Shown piece after piece: positions 62,145 through 64,000 of a stretch of 64,000 nt of DNA. Made by a program: the position numbers and the translations under genes. The notes under the pieces are model-generated. The model was given only the letters and a program-made list of their open reading frames with translations. It was not told the DNA's origin and made no database searches. Position 1 is the first letter of the stretch; the number at the start of each line of letters is the position of its first letter. The DNA lies in assembly GCA_012798535.1 (NCBI GenBank), contig JAAZMZ010000042.1:1-64000 (forward strand). Direction: 5' to 3'. This DNA comes from Leptolinea sp. (GTDB lineage Bacteria > Chloroflexota > Anaerolineae > Anaerolineales > Anaerolineaceae).

Positions 62145-62480
62145 TTACCCTCCTTCTACCAGATGTTCAATAAGATCCATCATGCTGTCATACTGTTGTT
62201 CGGAAAGACGCGATAGGCGGGTAGAGCAGATGCGAGCCAGAATCCCGACCGTTTCTCCGCTGGAGATTTTCCGACCGAGCATTTCACTGAATCGATCCTG
62301 CCAGACTTTCAATTCAGCCGATTCTCCCTGCGAAAGGGTTAATCCGACCTTATAGCGCGGAACAGGCGCCGGCGGCCGGCCTACCGGGCGGCTTTCCTGG
62401 GTTTGATTTGCCCGGGCATCATACAATTGCAGCCAGGCTGGACGGTTCGCCGTGCGGTTACTCACGGGTTGATTCTTCAA
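62145..62480 (-). CDS. Hypothetical 111-residue protein, translationally coupled to the ExeA-like ATPase
   Basis: Starting at TTG 62480, which overlaps the ATPase stop (TTGA). GGAGGAGG lies about ten bases upstream within the ATPase end, so coupling is likely. The N-terminal half is Pro/Arg/Gln-rich and probably disordered ('RPVGRPPAPVPRYK'). The C-terminal half is helical ('ELKVWQDRFSEMLGRKISSGE', given by its core 'LKVWQDRFSEMLGRKI', then 'MMDLIEHLVEGG'). No family recognised. Confidence 0.65.
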   Translation of the reverse strand: MKNQPVSNRTANRPAWLQLYDARANQTQESRPVGRPPAPVPRYKVGLTLSQGESAELKVWQDRFSEMLGRKISSGETVGILARICSTRLSRLSEQQYDSMMDLIEHLVEGG

Positions 62481-63301
62481 AGTTTCACCGCCTCCTCCGC
62501 GATGGACAGGGTGATCATGCTTTCGTTGCTCTGCAGTAGCAGATCGATAGCAATATTGCACAGGCGGATGATCTCCCGGGGCACGCCCTGCGAACTCTCG
62601 TATAACAATTCAAAGGCGTTGTCATGGATGAGCGGCGCGTTGCGGCCGGCCACATTCAACCGGAACAACACCATTTGCAGAGCGCTGCCCAGCGCCAGCG
62701 GTGAAAGGATCAACCGTGCAAAAACACGGGCATTAACAGCCTTGTTCTGTTCGAACAGTCCAAGCATTTCATTCTGTCCAAAAGCCAGCACCTGAGCCAC
62801 TTTGGCGTCATAATCAAAGTTATACAGACGGTGGATCACTTCCAACGCCGTAGGATCCATCAACTGAGCATCATCCAGAAGGATGACTACATTACGCTTG
62901 GCAGTGTAGGCATCCGCCATTTTTCGCTCGATGCTTTCCATTTGTCGTTGAAAGGAACGCTGCGGATCGACTCCCAGGGATGTGGAAATCTGCCGGGCCG
63001 CGTCCATGCCAGATTTAAACGCGGCTGTATGGATGTAGCACACATCCATATTGGGTTCCGAAGAATGCACATCATACAGACGGCGGGCCAGCGAACTTTT
63101 TCCCATGCCCATATCACCGATCACCAGGCCAAGGCCGCGCCGGCGAGAGATGATATTGAGAAGCTGCTTGTAAACTGATAAATGTTCCGAACCCAGGTAA
63201 AGATATCGAGGATCTGCCGACAGTTTGAAGGGATCTTCTTTCAATCCCAGCCGCTCCAGGCGAGTCATACGCCATTCTGCGTCGTTGAAGGCAAAGGTCA
63301 T
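62477..63301 (-). CDS. ExeA/TniB-type AAA ATPase
   Basis: 274 residues. Walker A 'GDMGMGKSSLARRL' lies near residue 55 and Walker B 'VVILLDDAQLMD' near 135; 'SSQGVPREIIRLCN' is the sensor-2/arginine region. The N-terminus ('LGLKEDPFKLSADPRYLYLG') is typical of ExeA-like and transposition-associated ATPases. These often move DNA or assemble on it. AGGAGGAGG 8 bases before ATG 63301 fixes the start. No transposase lies nearby, so a transposon role is unsupported. First gene of a three-gene operon. Confidence 0.85.
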   Translation of the reverse strand: MTFAFNDAEWRMTRLERLGLKEDPFKLSADPRYLYLGSEHLSVYKQLLNIISRRRGLGLVIGDMGMGKSSLARRLYDVHSSEPNMDVCYIHTAAFKSGMDAARQISTSLGVDPQRSFQRQMESIERKMADAYTAKRNVVILLDDAQLMDPTALEVIHRLYNFDYDAKVAQVLAFGQNEMLGLFEQNKAVNARVFARLILSPLALGSALQMVLFRLNVAGRNAPLIHDNAFELLYESSQGVPREIIRLCNIAIDLLLQSNESMITLSIAEEAVKL

Positions 63302-63383
63302 GGTAATTTCCTCCTCCTGGTAAGTATTATAGAACAATTCAGTACCGATTTCAATAGGTTAACGTATTTTACACGGAAAATGA

Positions 63384-63402
63384 AATAATTAGCGTAATTA
63401 TT
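63384..63402. promoter_or_regulatory. Palindrome upstream of the ATPase/DnaA-like operon
   Basis: AATAATTA-GCG-TAATTATT, a perfect 19-bp inverted repeat 83 bases upstream of the ATPase start codon, in an AT-rich region. Its size suits a dimeric repressor or the operon's own helix-turn-helix protein; this is inference. Confidence 0.45.
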
Positions 63403-63593
63403 AGTTCTATTTATAAAGATAAGGCGATTTTACCCCGATAGACCATATTTACTGCGACATAGATATCTGTGTGGATTCTATAATAGCACATATTTTCTAT
63501 ATTTCAAGAGCCTTGTTCGACCTGAGATTCACCTATGGGGAAAGTGATTGCCAGGTTTGTTGAAAATTTGGCCAGACAAGGATAAGAAAGATT

Positions 63594-64000
63594 CTATGAT
63601 TCGACATAATTCAAAGCCACCCGCGCACCGCCGTCCTCCGGGGAAATTTGGATGATCAGGTTTATTCCATTTTTTCGAAACATCATAGGCATATCGGGGT
63701 TGAACTCAACTCCGGGTATGGCCGCCCAGCCTTCTTCTTTCAGGTTTGTTTTATAAAATTCCTTAACCTTGTCAACCGGATCTGGTACCGAAAATTCAAA
63801 TCGAATACCCTCATATCCCGAGAAGTTTTTCGCTCCTGGATAAATAGGTACTCTCTCGGGAACACCGAAATCAGCTGGATTGGGAACTACACCAGAGTAT
63901 CTTTCACCTTCATCAATAGTTGGGACAGCCATTAAAGGAGGTTGCGTCTCATTCTGCCCGGTTGTTTGGTTAATAACCGGAGGGTTGACCCTGGACACAC
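63594..64000 (-). CDS. Hypothetical secreted or lipoprotein, 5' end missing
   Basis: The visible 134 residues run off the right edge; a GTG at 63998 sits at the border and is probably internal. The first ~50 residues are Pro/Thr/Gln/Asn-rich ('QTTGQNETQPPL'), a linker often found after a signal peptide. The rest is an alpha/beta domain with 'VPIYPGAKNFSG', 'FEFSVPDPVDKVKEFYKTNLKEEGW' (core 'VDKVKEFYKTNLKEEGW') and 'NLIIQISPEDGG'. This resembles small extracytoplasmic domains of unknown function found in Anaerolineae lipoproteins. Function not recognised. Confidence 0.65.
   Translation of the reverse strand, partial: VSRVNPPVINQTTGQNETQPPLMAVPTIDEGERYSGVVPNPADFGVPERVPIYPGAKNFSGYEGIRFEFSVPDPVDKVKEFYKTNLKEEGWAAIPGVEFNPDMPMMFRKNGINLIIQISPEDGGARVALNYVES

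Noticed and set aside
62477-63301. ExeA/TniB-like ATPase taken as sign of a transposon
   Set aside because: No transposase, terminal inverted repeats or target duplication were seen nearby.

Overview
The window looks like chromosome of a Chloroflexota bacterium, most likely an Anaerolineae-type organism. This is an inference from several features: Pro/Thr-rich 'PTxTPT' linkers in secreted proteins, a 54-residue double-CxxC zinc-ribbon protein of the kind common in that group, SD-led genes with some TTG starts, and a DnaA-domain-I-like/ExeA-type ATPase operon. No tRNA, rRNA, CRISPR array, transposase or integrase was recognised. Both edges cut genes (one open at position 2, one running off the right end).

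Layout. 1-7.9 kb: secreted beta-sandwich protein (left-truncated), CrtI-like oxidoreductase, a 954-residue secreted protein with five 75-residue repeats, and a HAD hydrolase. 8.3-36.6 kb: a large exopolysaccharide (EPS) locus. Its plus-strand arm (11.0-21.9 kb) holds glycosyltransferases, NodB-type deacetylases, FemAB-like acyltransferases and a WbpD-like acetyltransferase. Its minus-strand arm (31.5-21.9 kb) runs WbpB-like dehydrogenase, WbpE-like aminotransferase, ParA/MinD ATPase, a PAS-Wzz-tyrosine-kinase fusion, an O-antigen ligase/polymerase, a membrane protein with a degenerate GGDEF domain, and a BcsB-like protein. Two priming glycosyl-phosphotransferases are present, one intact (33.1 kb) and one that has lost the catalytic Asp-Glu pair (8.3 kb). 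A Wzx-like flippase and another deacetylase follow. The plus arm carries the scars of a tandem duplication of a glycosyltransferase-FemAB unit, with two decayed segments between living copies.

36.7-47.2 kb: an L-arabinose locus. A YtfQRT-YjfF-type ABC importer diverges from a LacI-family regulator followed by araB-araD-araA. Good sigma70-like promoters for both the importer and the regulator have palindromic operators at the presumed transcription start, and the two sites share the 9-mer CGATAACGG. Together these genes import and convert arabinose (or arabinofuranose) to xylulose-5-phosphate.

47.3-64 kb: KimA-like potassium importer, MntP manganese exporter, a three-gene signalling operon (sensor kinase with periplasmic solute-binding domain, single-domain response regulator, REC-GAF-GAF-HD-GYP phosphodiesterase), a gene-poor stretch with a coding-like remnant, a small membrane protein, RtcB RNA ligase, an EamA transporter, a chemotaxis receptor without a periplasmic sensor, the zinc-ribbon protein, and an operon of ExeA-like AAA ATPase, a 111-residue protein and a DnaA-N-like/HTH protein. 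A partial secreted or lipoprotein gene closes the window.

The best candidates for something undescribed are the EPS minus-strand operon, where Wzy-type parts are combined with a BcsB-like protein and a dead diguanylate-cyclase-like membrane protein but no BcsA, and the split DnaA-like operon at the right end.
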